From Stutzerimonas stutzeri (GTDB lineage: Bacteria > Pseudomonadota > Gammaproteobacteria > Pseudomonadales > Pseudomonadaceae), in NCBI RefSeq assembly GCF_038561965.1, contig NZ_CP139348.1, forward strand, positions 3,224,001 through 3,288,000: a stretch of DNA of 64,000 nt, read 5' to 3'. The notes beneath the pieces were generated by a model. It searched no databases. It saw only the letters and a list, made by a program, of their open reading frames with translations, and had not been told where the DNA came from. The position numbers were made by a program, and so were the translations under genes. Of this stretch, positions 40,143-48,439 are shown in pieces; the first letter of the stretch is position 1, and each line of letters begins with the position of its first letter.

Positions 40143-40412
40143 TCAATCAATGATGTCGCCATGCAGCAGATGCTTGCCGACCGCCACAGTACTGACGAAC
40201 CCCATCACGGCGATCAGCAGTGCCGCCTCGAAGAACAGATCCGAGGCGAGCCAGATACCGAACAGCACGATGAGTGCAAGGGCGTTGATGTATAGCGTAT
40301 CGAGCGCGAGCACACGGTCGGGCATGTCCGGGCCCTGGACCAGGCGGATGACGTTCAGCACAGCCGCCACTCCCAGCACGGCCATGCAGAGCGGAATTAC
40401 GTAGGCGAGCAT
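40143..40412 (-). CDS. mnhF: Mrp-type Na+/H+ antiporter subunit F
   Basis: An 89-residue membrane subunit with three helices and the family motif GPDMPDRVLALDTLYINALAL. It overlaps mnhE by 16 bases, so translation is coupled. Confidence 0.94.
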   Translation of the reverse strand: MLAYVIPLCMAVLGVAAVLNVIRLVQGPDMPDRVLALDTLYINALALIVLFGIWLASDLFFEAALLIAVMGFVSTVAVGKHLLHGDIID

Positions 40413-40897
40413 TCGAAGATCTCCAGCAGCGGCGCTTCATAGTTGCGTTTGACGTCAGCGATCAGCGCATCGACATCCGGCACGTCCAGCGCATGCACCA
40501 TCAGCAACCGACGGTCGGGGCTCAGGCAAGCCGATACCGTACCCGGCGTCAGCGAAATGATGCTGGTGAGCGTTGCCAGGGCAAACTCGTTCTCGATCGC
40601 CATCGGCACCTCGATGAATGCCGGACGCAGGTTCTTCTTCGGCCCCAGCACCAGCTTGGCTACCTGCACATTGGCAATCACGATGTCGTAGAGAACCTTG
40701 AGCGTGAACAGGCACAGCTTCAGCGGCTTGCGTATCGTGGGCACCTCGATGAGGAAACCGCGAACAAGAAGCGGAATACCCCAACCAAGGAACAGCCCGA
40801 GCAGAACATGCCCAAAGCTCAACGTGTTATGGAGCAGCAGCCAGAGCAGCGCCAGCAAGAGGGTCAGCGCAGGACTCGGTAACCAGCGGGCCTTCAT
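40397..40897 (-). CDS. mnhE: Mrp-type Na+/H+ antiporter subunit E
   Basis: A 166-residue subunit with two N-terminal membrane helices and a cytoplasmic domain. The family segment reads TLTSIISLTPGTVSACLSPD. It overlaps mnhD by four bases. It helps assemble and stabilise the antiporter complex in characterised systems. Confidence 0.94.
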   Translation of the reverse strand: MKARWLPSPALTLLLALLWLLLHNTLSFGHVLLGLFLGWGIPLLVRGFLIEVPTIRKPLKLCLFTLKVLYDIVIANVQVAKLVLGPKKNLRPAFIEVPMAIENEFALATLTSIISLTPGTVSACLSPDRRLLMVHALDVPDVDALIADVKRNYEAPLLEIFECSPT

Positions 40898-42393
40898 GCT
40901 GCACCTCCCTGAATGATCTGCAGATAGGGTGCGACATCGAGCAGCTGCGCTGCGGTAGCTTGCATGAATGCCTGTAACGGACCGGCCGCAGCCACCAGAA
41001 CCACACTACCCAGCAGAAGCCCCACTGTCGCGACCACGCGGATTGGATCGGCAGTGGGTCCTACCGCCTCCGACGCATGACGCCAGAACACCAGGCTACC
41101 GGCGCGACTCAAGGCGATCAGCATACCCAGCCCGCCAACCAGCACGACAGCCCACAGCGCGATGGCATCCGGACCCAGCTCAATGGCACGCAACAGCATC
41201 ACCTTGCCGAGAAAACCGGAAAAAGGCGGCAATCCGGCAACAGAAATCGCTCCCATGAAGAACAGCGAGCCAAGCAGCAACGGCTGGCGCAAGGCTGGAG
41301 CCGAGATCAGATCAGTACCCAGATCGCCGCGCTGACGAGCGATCAGATCTGCAAGCAGGAACAGCCCACCCGCGACCAACGTACTGTGCACCAGGTAGTA
41401 CAGCGCAGCGGCGAGACCCGCATCGGTACCCAGCGCGATACCGGCCAGCAGCGTACCCACCGATACAACTACCAGATACGCGAGCAGCACCTGTAGGTTG
41501 CGTGCGGCCAGCGCACCGAGCACCGCCGCGCCAAGAGTCAGCAGAGCCAGTGGCCAGAGCCAGACTTCGACCATATTGCTCAGCTCACCCGCTTCGCTAC
41601 CGAACACCAGGGTAAATACTCGAACGATCGCATACAGCCCGACCTTGGTCATGATCGCGAACAGCGCGGCGACCGGGGCAGTTGCCGACGCGTAGGCACG
41701 TGGCAGCCAGAAGTACAGTGGCAGGATGGCACCCTTGAGCGCGAAGACCACCAGCAACAGGTAGCCGGCGGCCGCAAGCAACGGAGCGTCAGCTGGATCG
41801 GCCACGCTCACGCGCCCCGCCATATCGGCCATGTTCAACGTGCCCAGCAGCCCGTAAAGCATGCTGACCCCGATCAGAAATAGCGAGGAGCCAAGCAGGT
41901 TCAACACCACATAGTGCATGCCCGCACGCACTCGCTTTTGGCCATGGCCATGCAACAACAAGGCATACGAGGAGATCAGCAGAATCTCGAAGAAGACGAA
42001 CAGATTGAACAGGTCGCCTGTGAGGAATGCGCCGTTTATACCGAGCAGCTGAAACTGATAGAGCGCGTGGAAGTTGGGCCCACGCTCATCGTCACCACGA
42101 CTGGCATACAGCACAGCGAAGCCTGCCAGAACGGCCGTCACGAGCAACATGAGCGCGCTGAGACGGTCGAGCATGAGGATGATGCCGAATGGCGGCTGCC
42201 AGCTTCCCAACGCATAACTGCGCAGTTGGCCATCATCGGAAAGAAGCACTAGCCAAAGTGCAATCGGGACCAGCGCCCAGGTCGCTGCCAGTGAAAGCAT
42301 TCGCTTGGCCGGTTTGCCCATCCGGTGAGAGAGCAGCAATAGCGCGCCCACGATCAAGGGCACCAACAACGGAAGGATTAACGCATGGTTCAT
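40894..42393 (-). CDS. mnhD: Mrp-type Na+/H+ antiporter subunit D
   Basis: A 499-residue polytopic protein of the NuoL/M/N (complex I antiporter-like) family with about 14 membrane helices, forming part of the cation/proton pathway. The segment PLYFWLPRAYASATAPVAALFAIMTKVG carries the family proline and lysine positions (quoted here as PLYFWLPRAY and MTKVG). It overlaps mnhC by four bases. Confidence 0.95.
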   Translation of the reverse strand: MNHALILPLLVPLIVGALLLLSHRMGKPAKRMLSLAATWALVPIALWLVLLSDDGQLRSYALGSWQPPFGIILMLDRLSALMLLVTAVLAGFAVLYASRGDDERGPNFHALYQFQLLGINGAFLTGDLFNLFVFFEILLISSYALLLHGHGQKRVRAGMHYVVLNLLGSSLFLIGVSMLYGLLGTLNMADMAGRVSVADPADAPLLAAAGYLLLVVFALKGAILPLYFWLPRAYASATAPVAALFAIMTKVGLYAIVRVFTLVFGSEAGELSNMVEVWLWPLALLTLGAAVLGALAARNLQVLLAYLVVVSVGTLLAGIALGTDAGLAAALYYLVHSTLVAGGLFLLADLIARQRGDLGTDLISAPALRQPLLLGSLFFMGAISVAGLPPFSGFLGKVMLLRAIELGPDAIALWAVVLVGGLGMLIALSRAGSLVFWRHASEAVGPTADPIRVVATVGLLLGSVVLVAAAGPLQAFMQATAAQLLDVAPYLQIIQGGAA

Positions 42394-42722
42394 TTGCCCG
42401 GCTCCTGCCCATCGACATGGTCGGTGCGCAGCTCACCAATGCTGCGCAGCGCCAGGACCACGACGAACGCCGTCATGGCAAAGCCGATGACGATTGCGGT
42501 AAGAACCAGCGCCTGAGGCAGCGGATCGCCGTGTTCGGCGCTCTTGCCTATGACGCTCGGAACGCCGGTCGCCAGGCGTCCCATGGAAAAGATGAACAGA
42601 TTGACCGCGTAGGAAATCAGCGTCAGCCCCATCACCACCGGAAAGATCCGAGCGCGCAACAGCAGATAGACGCCGCTTGCGGTCATGATTCCAAGCGTAA
42701 TCGCGAACACAGCCTCCATCAC
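42390..42722 (-). CDS. mnhC: Mrp-type Na+/H+ antiporter subunit C
   Basis: A 110-residue NuoK-like subunit with three membrane helices; segments LLRARIFPVVMGLTLISYAVN and VLTAIVIGFAMTAFVV are typical (quoted in part). It overlaps the end of mnhAB by four bases. Confidence 0.95.
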   Translation of the reverse strand: MMEAVFAITLGIMTASGVYLLLRARIFPVVMGLTLISYAVNLFIFSMGRLATGVPSVIGKSAEHGDPLPQALVLTAIVIGFAMTAFVVVLALRSIGELRTDHVDGQEPGK

Positions 42723-45511
42723 AGCACCTCCATGTTGGAATCGTCCTGCCTGACTTGGCCGATATTGGAAAGGATCAACAATGTCGCTCCAACAACCACC
42801 AGATAAACCCCTAGATCGAACAGCATTGCAGTGGCCAGCTCGAACTCGCCAATGAGCGGCAGATGGAAATGATCGAATGCCGATGTCAGGAACGATTGAC
42901 CGAACAGCAAACTACCCAGCCCGGTTGCGCCAGCAATGAGCAGCCCCGCCCCGCACATCGCGTGGTAGCTGAGCGGCTGCCGCGCCTGTGCCCAGGCCAC
43001 ACCATGAGCGATGTACTGCAGAATCAACGCGACGGCCGTGATAAGGCCGGCGATGAAACCGCCACCTGGCAAGTTATGGCCACGCAGGAAGATGAACGCC
43101 GAGATCAGCAAAGCCATAGGAAGCAACGCACGCGCCAGCGCATCGAGCACCATTGGATGCTTGTCCAGCGACCATAGCCGCCCGCCCGCATCTCGAATCG
43201 GATGCGGCAAGCGCAGGCCATAGAGCAGGCTGTAAATCCCAACACCTGCTACCGCCAGAACCGCGATCTCACCCAACGTATCGAAGCCGCGGAAGTCCAC
43301 AAGGATGACGTTCACGACGTTGGTGCCGCCGCCGCCGGAGACACTGTTTTCGAGAAAGAACGAAGCAATGCTGTCGTACTCGCGCGTCAGCACGGTATAG
43401 GCCAGCAAAGCCACCATCGTGCCGCAACCGCCAGCAAGTATGAAGTCACGGAAAGCACGCAAGCTGCTCGACTCCGCCGGTGTGCGGTCAGGCATGAAGA
43501 ACAGCGCGAGAATCAGCAGGATGATGGTTACGACCTCTACCGACAGCTGCGTCAGCGCGAGATCCGGTGCCGAATAACGGGCAAATGCCAGCGCGACCAT
43601 CAACCCGACGACGCTTAGCACGATCAGTGCAACCAGTCGCTGGCGATGGAACAGCACGGTCAGCAGCGAGGTGAGCCCGAGAATTACCATGCCCATCACA
43701 GTGATACCGTCCAGCGGCGTGAGCGCCACCGGCCCGTGCAGGGTTTCCAGAGGCGTCAAGGCATACACCACCAGCACCAGCGTACTGATAAGCATCAGCG
43801 CGATATAACGCTGCAGCGAGCCGTTCTCCAACAGGCCGGTGATGTAACGAGCACCAAGCGTCAGCCCTCCCATCACTCGCTCGAATACTTCCAGCGAATC
43901 GACTGAAGGTAATCCTTCGTACCAGCGGAACGCCCACTTGCGCAGCGAGTAAATGAGGATGCCGCCAATCAACGCGACGAAGCTCATCGCTAGTGGCAGA
44001 TTGAAACCGTGCCAGATCGACAGGCTGTATTCGGGCACGTTGCCATTCAGCGTACCCGACACGGCAGCGGCCAGTAGCGGCCCCACCGTGAACGCCGGCA
44101 GCATGCCTACCAGCAGACAAAGCAGCACAAGGATTTCCACCGGAATCTTCATGTAGCGTGCCGGCTCGTGCGGTGGGTATTTCGGCAGATCGACCGGCTC
44201 GCCATTGAAGAACACGTCATGCACGAAGCGCAGCGAATAGGCTACGGAAAACGCACCGGCAAGGGTTGCGGCCGCCGGAATGGTCCAGTAGAAGCTTCCG
44301 AGCAGATGCTGATCGAGTGTCTCGGCGAAAAACATCTCCTTGCTCAGGAAGCCATTGAGCAGCGGCACCCCGGCCATGGCCAGCGATGCCACCATGGCGA
44401 GCGCCGCGGTGTGAGGCATGTACTTCCACATGCCATTGATACGCCGCATGTCGCGGGTTCCAGTTTCGTGATCAATGATCCCCGCCGCCATGAACAACGA
44501 GGCCTTGAACGTCGCGTGATTGATGATGTGAAATATCGCCGCAACGGCCGCCAGACGAGAATCCAAACCAAACAGTAGCGTGATAAGTCCCAAATGGCTG
44601 ATTGTGGAATAGGCCAGCAGTCCTTTGAGGTCGTGCTGAAACAGAGCCATCACGGCACCCAGCAGCAACGTTGCCAGACCGGTAACGCTGACCAGATAGA
44701 ACCACCACTCCGATTCAGCCAGTGCTGGATAAAGCCGAGCGAGAAGGAATACACCAGCCTTGACCATGGTCGCCGAATGCAGGAAGGCGGAAACCGGCGT
44801 CGGCGCGGCCATGGCCTGCGGCAACCAGAAATGGAATGGAAACTGAGCCGACTTGGTGAATACGCCAAGCAGTACGAGAATCAGCGCCACAGGGTACAGA
44901 GCATTGGCGCGGATCAGATCACCCGACGCCAGCACCGTGGTCAGTTCAAGGCTGCCGACGATATACCCGATCAGCAGAATCCCTGCGAGCAATGCCAGCC
45001 CGCCGCCGCCCGTCACCGCCAGAGCCATGCGCGCACCCTGACGGGCATCCGCTCGGTAGTTCCAATAGCCAATCAGCAGGAACGAAGACAGGCTCGTCAG
45101 TTCCCAGAACATCAGCATCAGCAGCAGGTTCTCGGACAGCACCACTCCGAGCATCGAACCCATGAACAGCAGGAAGAACCCGTAGAAGCGCCCCATAGGG
45201 TCCTTCTTCGACAGGTAGTAGCGCGCGTAAAGAATTACCAGCAAACCAATACCGAGGATCAGCAAGGCAAACAGGAAGCCCAAGCCATCCAGGCGCAGGC
45301 TTAAGTTCAGGCCAAGCTGCGGCAGCCAGTCGTAATGAATGATCTCGGTATGACCGGCAAACACTTCAGCCCGTTTGCTCAGCAGAAGAATCAACGCCGC
45401 CAGCGGAGCCAGACCAGCACCGAAGGCGCAAGCAGAGCGACCAAAGCGCTCGAGAAACAGAGGCAAAAAGATGCCCAAAAATGGCAAAGCGATAATCAGC
45501 GCAAGCGCCAT
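42719..45511 (-). CDS. mnhA: Fused Mrp-type Na+/H+ antiporter subunits A and B
   Basis: A 930-residue protein. The first about 750 residues are a NuoL/ND5-like MnhA with many membrane helices (HSATMVKAGVFLLARL, LKGLLAYSTISHLGLI). The last about 180 residues match MnhB (FLRGHNLPGGGFIAGL). This A-B fusion marks the group 2 six-gene Mrp operon, as in P. aeruginosa sha. It is first in the operon, with a candidate promoter 90 bases upstream. Confidence 0.95.
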   Translation of the reverse strand: MALALIIALPFLGIFLPLFLERFGRSACAFGAGLAPLAALILLLSKRAEVFAGHTEIIHYDWLPQLGLNLSLRLDGLGFLFALLILGIGLLVILYARYYLSKKDPMGRFYGFFLLFMGSMLGVVLSENLLLMLMFWELTSLSSFLLIGYWNYRADARQGARMALAVTGGGGLALLAGILLIGYIVGSLELTTVLASGDLIRANALYPVALILVLLGVFTKSAQFPFHFWLPQAMAAPTPVSAFLHSATMVKAGVFLLARLYPALAESEWWFYLVSVTGLATLLLGAVMALFQHDLKGLLAYSTISHLGLITLLFGLDSRLAAVAAIFHIINHATFKASLFMAAGIIDHETGTRDMRRINGMWKYMPHTAALAMVASLAMAGVPLLNGFLSKEMFFAETLDQHLLGSFYWTIPAAATLAGAFSVAYSLRFVHDVFFNGEPVDLPKYPPHEPARYMKIPVEILVLLCLLVGMLPAFTVGPLLAAAVSGTLNGNVPEYSLSIWHGFNLPLAMSFVALIGGILIYSLRKWAFRWYEGLPSVDSLEVFERVMGGLTLGARYITGLLENGSLQRYIALMLISTLVLVVYALTPLETLHGPVALTPLDGITVMGMVILGLTSLLTVLFHRQRLVALIVLSVVGLMVALAFARYSAPDLALTQLSVEVVTIILLILALFFMPDRTPAESSSLRAFRDFILAGGCGTMVALLAYTVLTREYDSIASFFLENSVSGGGGTNVVNVILVDFRGFDTLGEIAVLAVAGVGIYSLLYGLRLPHPIRDAGGRLWSLDKHPMVLDALARALLPMALLISAFIFLRGHNLPGGGFIAGLITAVALILQYIAHGVAWAQARQPLSYHAMCGAGLLIAGATGLGSLLFGQSFLTSAFDHFHLPLIGEFELATAMLFDLGVYLVVVGATLLILSNIGQVRQDDSNMEVL

Positions 45512-45600
45512 GAACGAGACCCCTTAAGCCGCCGGTATGGAGGCATTCCTTTCCCTGCAGGCACAGCAACTGCCTGAAACAGCACATAAATGTGCGCCCG

Positions 45601-45629
45601 ATTATCCATACGGATGATGCCGACGTCAT
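45601..45629 (-). promoter_or_regulatory. Candidate sigma-70 promoter of the mnh operon
   Basis: On the minus strand, ATGACG (45624-45629), a 17-base spacer and GATAAT (45601-45606): 4/6 and 5/6 matches. It implies a leader of roughly 80 bases before mnhAB. Confidence 0.45.
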
Positions 45630-45650
45630 GGATTCATGTATTTCGAAAAA

Positions 45651-45698
45651 CAAAAAGGCGCTGCCTCCGTCCCGTTTCTGGAACGTTAGGCAGCGCCT
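45651..45698 (-). terminator. Rho-independent terminator of slyB
   Basis: An 11-bp perfect stem AGGCGCTGCCT / AGGCAGCGCCT (45688-45698 with 45656-45666) with an inner imperfect stem, then a T tract (TTTTTGTTTTT) on the minus strand. It is 30 bases after the slyB stop. Confidence 0.92.
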
Positions 45699-45728
45699 GA
45701 CTTCAATTCTCGGCCGTAGCCGAAGCGG

Positions 45729-46190
45729 TCACGGCGCCACGCGGCTGGTACCACTGACGGTCATGATGCGAACCCGCTGACCGACGCGGAAGACCTGGTT
45801 GGGTTCAACCGCCTGTACGTAGGCGCGCATGCTGCCATCATCTTCACGCACGGTAATTTCTACGCCCTGTGTACGGGTAATTCCCTCCTCCGCAGCGGCG
45901 CCCAGCATTCCGCCAGCAACCGCACCGATGACTGCTGCGACTGCGCTGCCGCGACCGCCGCCAACGCCACTGCCGGCAACCCCACCGACGACGGCACCCG
46001 CGCCGGATCCGATTGGCGTTTTGGTTCCTTCGATCTTGACCGGGCGCAGCGACTCAATAGTGCCGTAGCGCACGGTCTGAACGGCGCGCGCCTCGTCTCG
46101 AGAATAGGTGTCTCCGGTAAGGCTGGAGGCGCAGCCGCCCATGGTTAACGCCAAGGCAGTGAAAGAAGCGACAAAAATGGAATTACGCAT
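45729..46190 (-). CDS. slyB: Outer membrane lipoprotein, SlyB/Pcp family
   Basis: A 153-residue lipoprotein with lipobox LTMGGC (cysteine at about 20). A glycine-rich two-helix insert (GAGAVVGGVAGSGVGGG) and a C-terminal domain with FRVGQRVRIM follow. SlyB proteins support outer-membrane integrity, and in enterics are PhoPQ-controlled. GGAG precedes the ATG. A monocistronic unit with its own terminator. Confidence 0.92.
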   Translation of the reverse strand: MRNSIFVASFTALALTMGGCASSLTGDTYSRDEARAVQTVRYGTIESLRPVKIEGTKTPIGSGAGAVVGGVAGSGVGGGRGSAVAAVIGAVAGGMLGAAAEEGITRTQGVEITVREDDGSMRAYVQAVEPNQVFRVGQRVRIMTVSGTSRVAP

Positions 46191-46355
46191 TGTGATTCTC
46201 CTGCAGACAGCTGATTCGTTCCGGGGTGGCGTTGGGCGGCAGCGACGAAAAAGCGCTTGGCAACTTCAGCGTCCTGCCCCAGCATTTGCCATCTTCGAAG
46301 CATACACATGCGAGTCGAACCTGGCGTGCCGGGTTCCTTTCCAAAGAGACAACCC

Positions 46356-46592
46356 ATGGATTACTTCATCATAGCCATCACCACCGTGGCCGGCCTGGCT
46401 TTTCACGGTTGGCTGATCATTCGCTTCCGCCGATGGGCCGACCGAGACCTTGCTTTATCCATTGCAGGTAGCGACCCGGAAAAACGCAGCTGGATGCTTC
46501 AACAGCTCGCCGAAGCCAAAGCCCACAAAATCAAACGAGGGGATTTGCAGAACTGGCTTGAACAGCAGGCTCAACGCTACCCGGCCGCTTGA
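46356..46592 (+). CDS. Small membrane protein of unknown function
   Basis: A 78-residue protein with one N-terminal membrane helix (about residues 3-24, FIIAITTVAGLAFHGWLIIRF) and a basic cytoplasmic tail rich in Lys, Arg and Gln. I do not recognise a domain. It lies between slyB and pdxH, where P. aeruginosa also has a small hypothetical gene (recalled). AGAGA precedes the ATG. The first 165 bases upstream are shared with divergent slyB. Confidence 0.7.
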   Translation: MDYFIIAITTVAGLAFHGWLIIRFRRWADRDLALSIAGSDPEKRSWMLQQLAEAKAHKIKRGDLQNWLEQQAQRYPAA

Positions 46593-46675
46593 CCCCAGCA
46601 ACACGGCCAAGCTCCAGCGCTTATCAGCATAAGCTCACCATGGGACCGCGAGGCGAAGGGATCATCCGGACCAGC

Positions 46676-46753
46676 AGCTCGCCGATGGTTACAGCAGATT
46701 ACGATCTGCCATTGCAAATGGCAGATCACGCTACGAGACCATCGGCAGGAGCT
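46676..46753. repeat. Nested inverted repeat (possible structured RNA)
   Basis: An inner perfect 11-bp stem GATCTGCCATT / AATGGCAGATC (703-713, 717-727 of the 46 kb block) with a 3-base loop sits inside an outer stem. The outer stem pairs GCCGATGGT (46681-46689) with ACCATCGGC (46738-46746), extended by AGCTC/GAGCT (46676-46680, 46749-46753). The whole forms a 78-base two-tier hairpin in the gap before pdxH. No T tract follows, so it is not a simple terminator. Confidence 0.6.
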
Positions 46754-46835
46754 ACCGCACCGATCCTCTTAGCGATTTCGCTTGAAAAATCACTGCCCTT
46801 GAAACGCGCTTCGCATACGCCGGCGCGAGCAGGCT

Positions 46836-47483
46836 TCAGGGCGCCAAACGCTCGCGCTGCCAGCTATTGGCAATCAGGCGATAGTCCAGCCGATCATGCA
46901 GGCGGCTCGCACGGCCCTGCCAAAATTCCATACGCTCTGGCAGGAGGCGATAGCCGCCCCAGTGCGGCGGACAGTGTGGCGCCTTGTCGAGAAAGCGCTG
47001 CTCAGTTTCCGCCAGCAGACGTTCCAGTTCAGCGCGATCACGAATCGCCTGGCTCTGCGGCGATGCCCAGGCGCCAAGCCGACTACCCAATGGCCGAACC
47101 TGGAAGTAGGCGTCCGACTCTTCCTCCGTGACCTTCTCGACGCGCCCTTCGATGCGGACCTGGCGCTCCAGTGTCGGCCAGAAGAACGTCATCGCAGCAT
47201 AAGGCGCAGCATTCAGCTGCTCACCCTTGGCACTGTCATAGTTCGTGAAAAAGGTGAAGCCGCGGTCATCAAGAGCTTTGAGCAGAAGGATCCGGCAATG
47301 TGGACGACCGTCTGCATCGACCGTTGCCAGCGACATTGCATTGGGTTCCACAGGCGCCTGCTCTGTCTCCATCGCCTCGCTGAACCACTGACGGAACAGG
47401 CCGAACGGTTCGGCTGGCGCATTGGCTTCGCTGAGGCCGTCACGGGTGTAATCGCGGCGCATATCGGCCAGGGTCTGGATCAT
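46836..47483 (-). CDS. pdxH: Pyridoxamine 5'-phosphate oxidase
   Basis: FMN-dependent final step of pyridoxal 5'-phosphate synthesis and salvage. It has 215 residues. FMN-binding RILLLKALDDRGFTFFTNY and SxKG-type DSAKGEQL, and a C-terminal RLHDRL segment, are present. GGAG upstream of the ATG. Convergent or isolated relative to its neighbours; it does not share an operon with the OmpA-like gene upstream, which has its own terminator. Confidence 0.96.
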   Translation of the reverse strand: MIQTLADMRRDYTRDGLSEANAPAEPFGLFRQWFSEAMETEQAPVEPNAMSLATVDADGRPHCRILLLKALDDRGFTFFTNYDSAKGEQLNAAPYAAMTFFWPTLERQVRIEGRVEKVTEEESDAYFQVRPLGSRLGAWASPQSQAIRDRAELERLLAETEQRFLDKAPHCPPHWGGYRLLPERMEFWQGRASRLHDRLDYRLIANSWQRERLAP

Positions 47484-47630
47484 CGCGTGGCTCCTCGTAT
47501 GAATAAGCAGGCTTCAGCGTACCAGGCGGCTCGCAACCGGGCGACGAGCAGCGCGCTGGAACGGCCTGCGGATGCGAAGAGTATCTGCGCTCACGCACGA
47601 AGCGCTTGATTCAACGCAACCTGCCCAACG

Positions 47631-47655
47631 AAAACAGGCCCGCATGCGGGCCTGT
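47631..47655 (-). terminator. Terminator of the first OmpA-like lipoprotein gene
   Basis: A perfect 22-base palindrome (47634-47655) followed on the minus strand by TTTTCG; 21 bases after the stop of the lipoprotein gene. Confidence 0.85.
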
Positions 47656-47676
47656 AGATGTCAGCTCTCAGCTGGC

Positions 47677-48303
47677 TTATTTTGCGACTTCGGCCTGGGC
47701 AACCTGCGTCGCTGGCTGGGCCGGCTGCTCGTATTGAGCAATCAGCGCCAGCATTGTCGTTTGCGGGGCCAGGACCATCTCGACACGACGATTCAGCGCG
47801 CGACCTTCCTTGCTGTCGTTTGCGGCACGCGGCATGTCCGAACCCAAACCACGAATACGCAGGCGGTCATGCTTGAGACCACTCAGGCGGAAGATGGCCG
47901 CTACTGCGCCGGCGCGATCGCGACTGATGGTGCGATTGATATCGTCGGCGCCGGAACTGTCGGCATGGCCGAGCACCACTACGGCAGTCTTGTCGTCCTT
48001 CTCTACCAGTTTCGCCACGCGAGTGATCGGCCCGAGCGTGACCGGCAGCAACATGCCAGGACGGTCTGGGTTGAACGAAGAATCCACCGGCGCCGTTACC
48101 ACCAGCACGCTATCGCGCCGCTCCACCTCGAAACGAGTGCCAATCAGGGCATCACGCAGCTTCGGCTCGTACTCGTCGAGCCAGGCATAATCCACCTTGG
48201 CGGCAACCGGAGCCGCAGCTTCGCTGGGCTTCTCGCTCTTCGAGCTACAGCCAGCCACGACGATCATGCAGAAAATTAGGGAGGCGCTTTTCAGCAGATT
48301 CAT
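47677..48303 (-). CDS. OmpA-family lipoprotein (first copy)
   Basis: A 208-residue predicted outer-membrane lipoprotein with lipobox VVAGC near residue 18. The C-terminal OmpA-type peptidoglycan-binding domain has GHADSSGADDINRTISRDRA and the motif GRALNRRVEM. It is not the porin OprF, as there is no barrel. I chose the ATG giving MNLLKSASLIF because it yields a normal lipoprotein signal. It likely tethers the envelope to peptidoglycan. Syntenic with a lipoprotein beside pdxH in P. aeruginosa (recalled). Confidence 0.85.
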   Translation of the reverse strand: MNLLKSASLIFCMIVVAGCSSKSEKPSEAAAPVAAKVDYAWLDEYEPKLRDALIGTRFEVERRDSVLVVTAPVDSSFNPDRPGMLLPVTLGPITRVAKLVEKDDKTAVVVLGHADSSGADDINRTISRDRAGAVAAIFRLSGLKHDRLRIRGLGSDMPRAANDSKEGRALNRRVEMVLAPQTTMLALIAQYEQPAQPATQVAQAEVAK

Positions 48304-48439
48304 GAGCAAGGTTCCGTCAACCACAAGCGTTCTTGGAAGGAGCGACCTGTCGAGGCGAAGCCACTAGTGAGGTCGAGTTGAAATTGTGGACGCAAGTCCT
48401 TCTTTTGAAAAGCCTGTCTGACCAGAAGTGACGAGTGGT

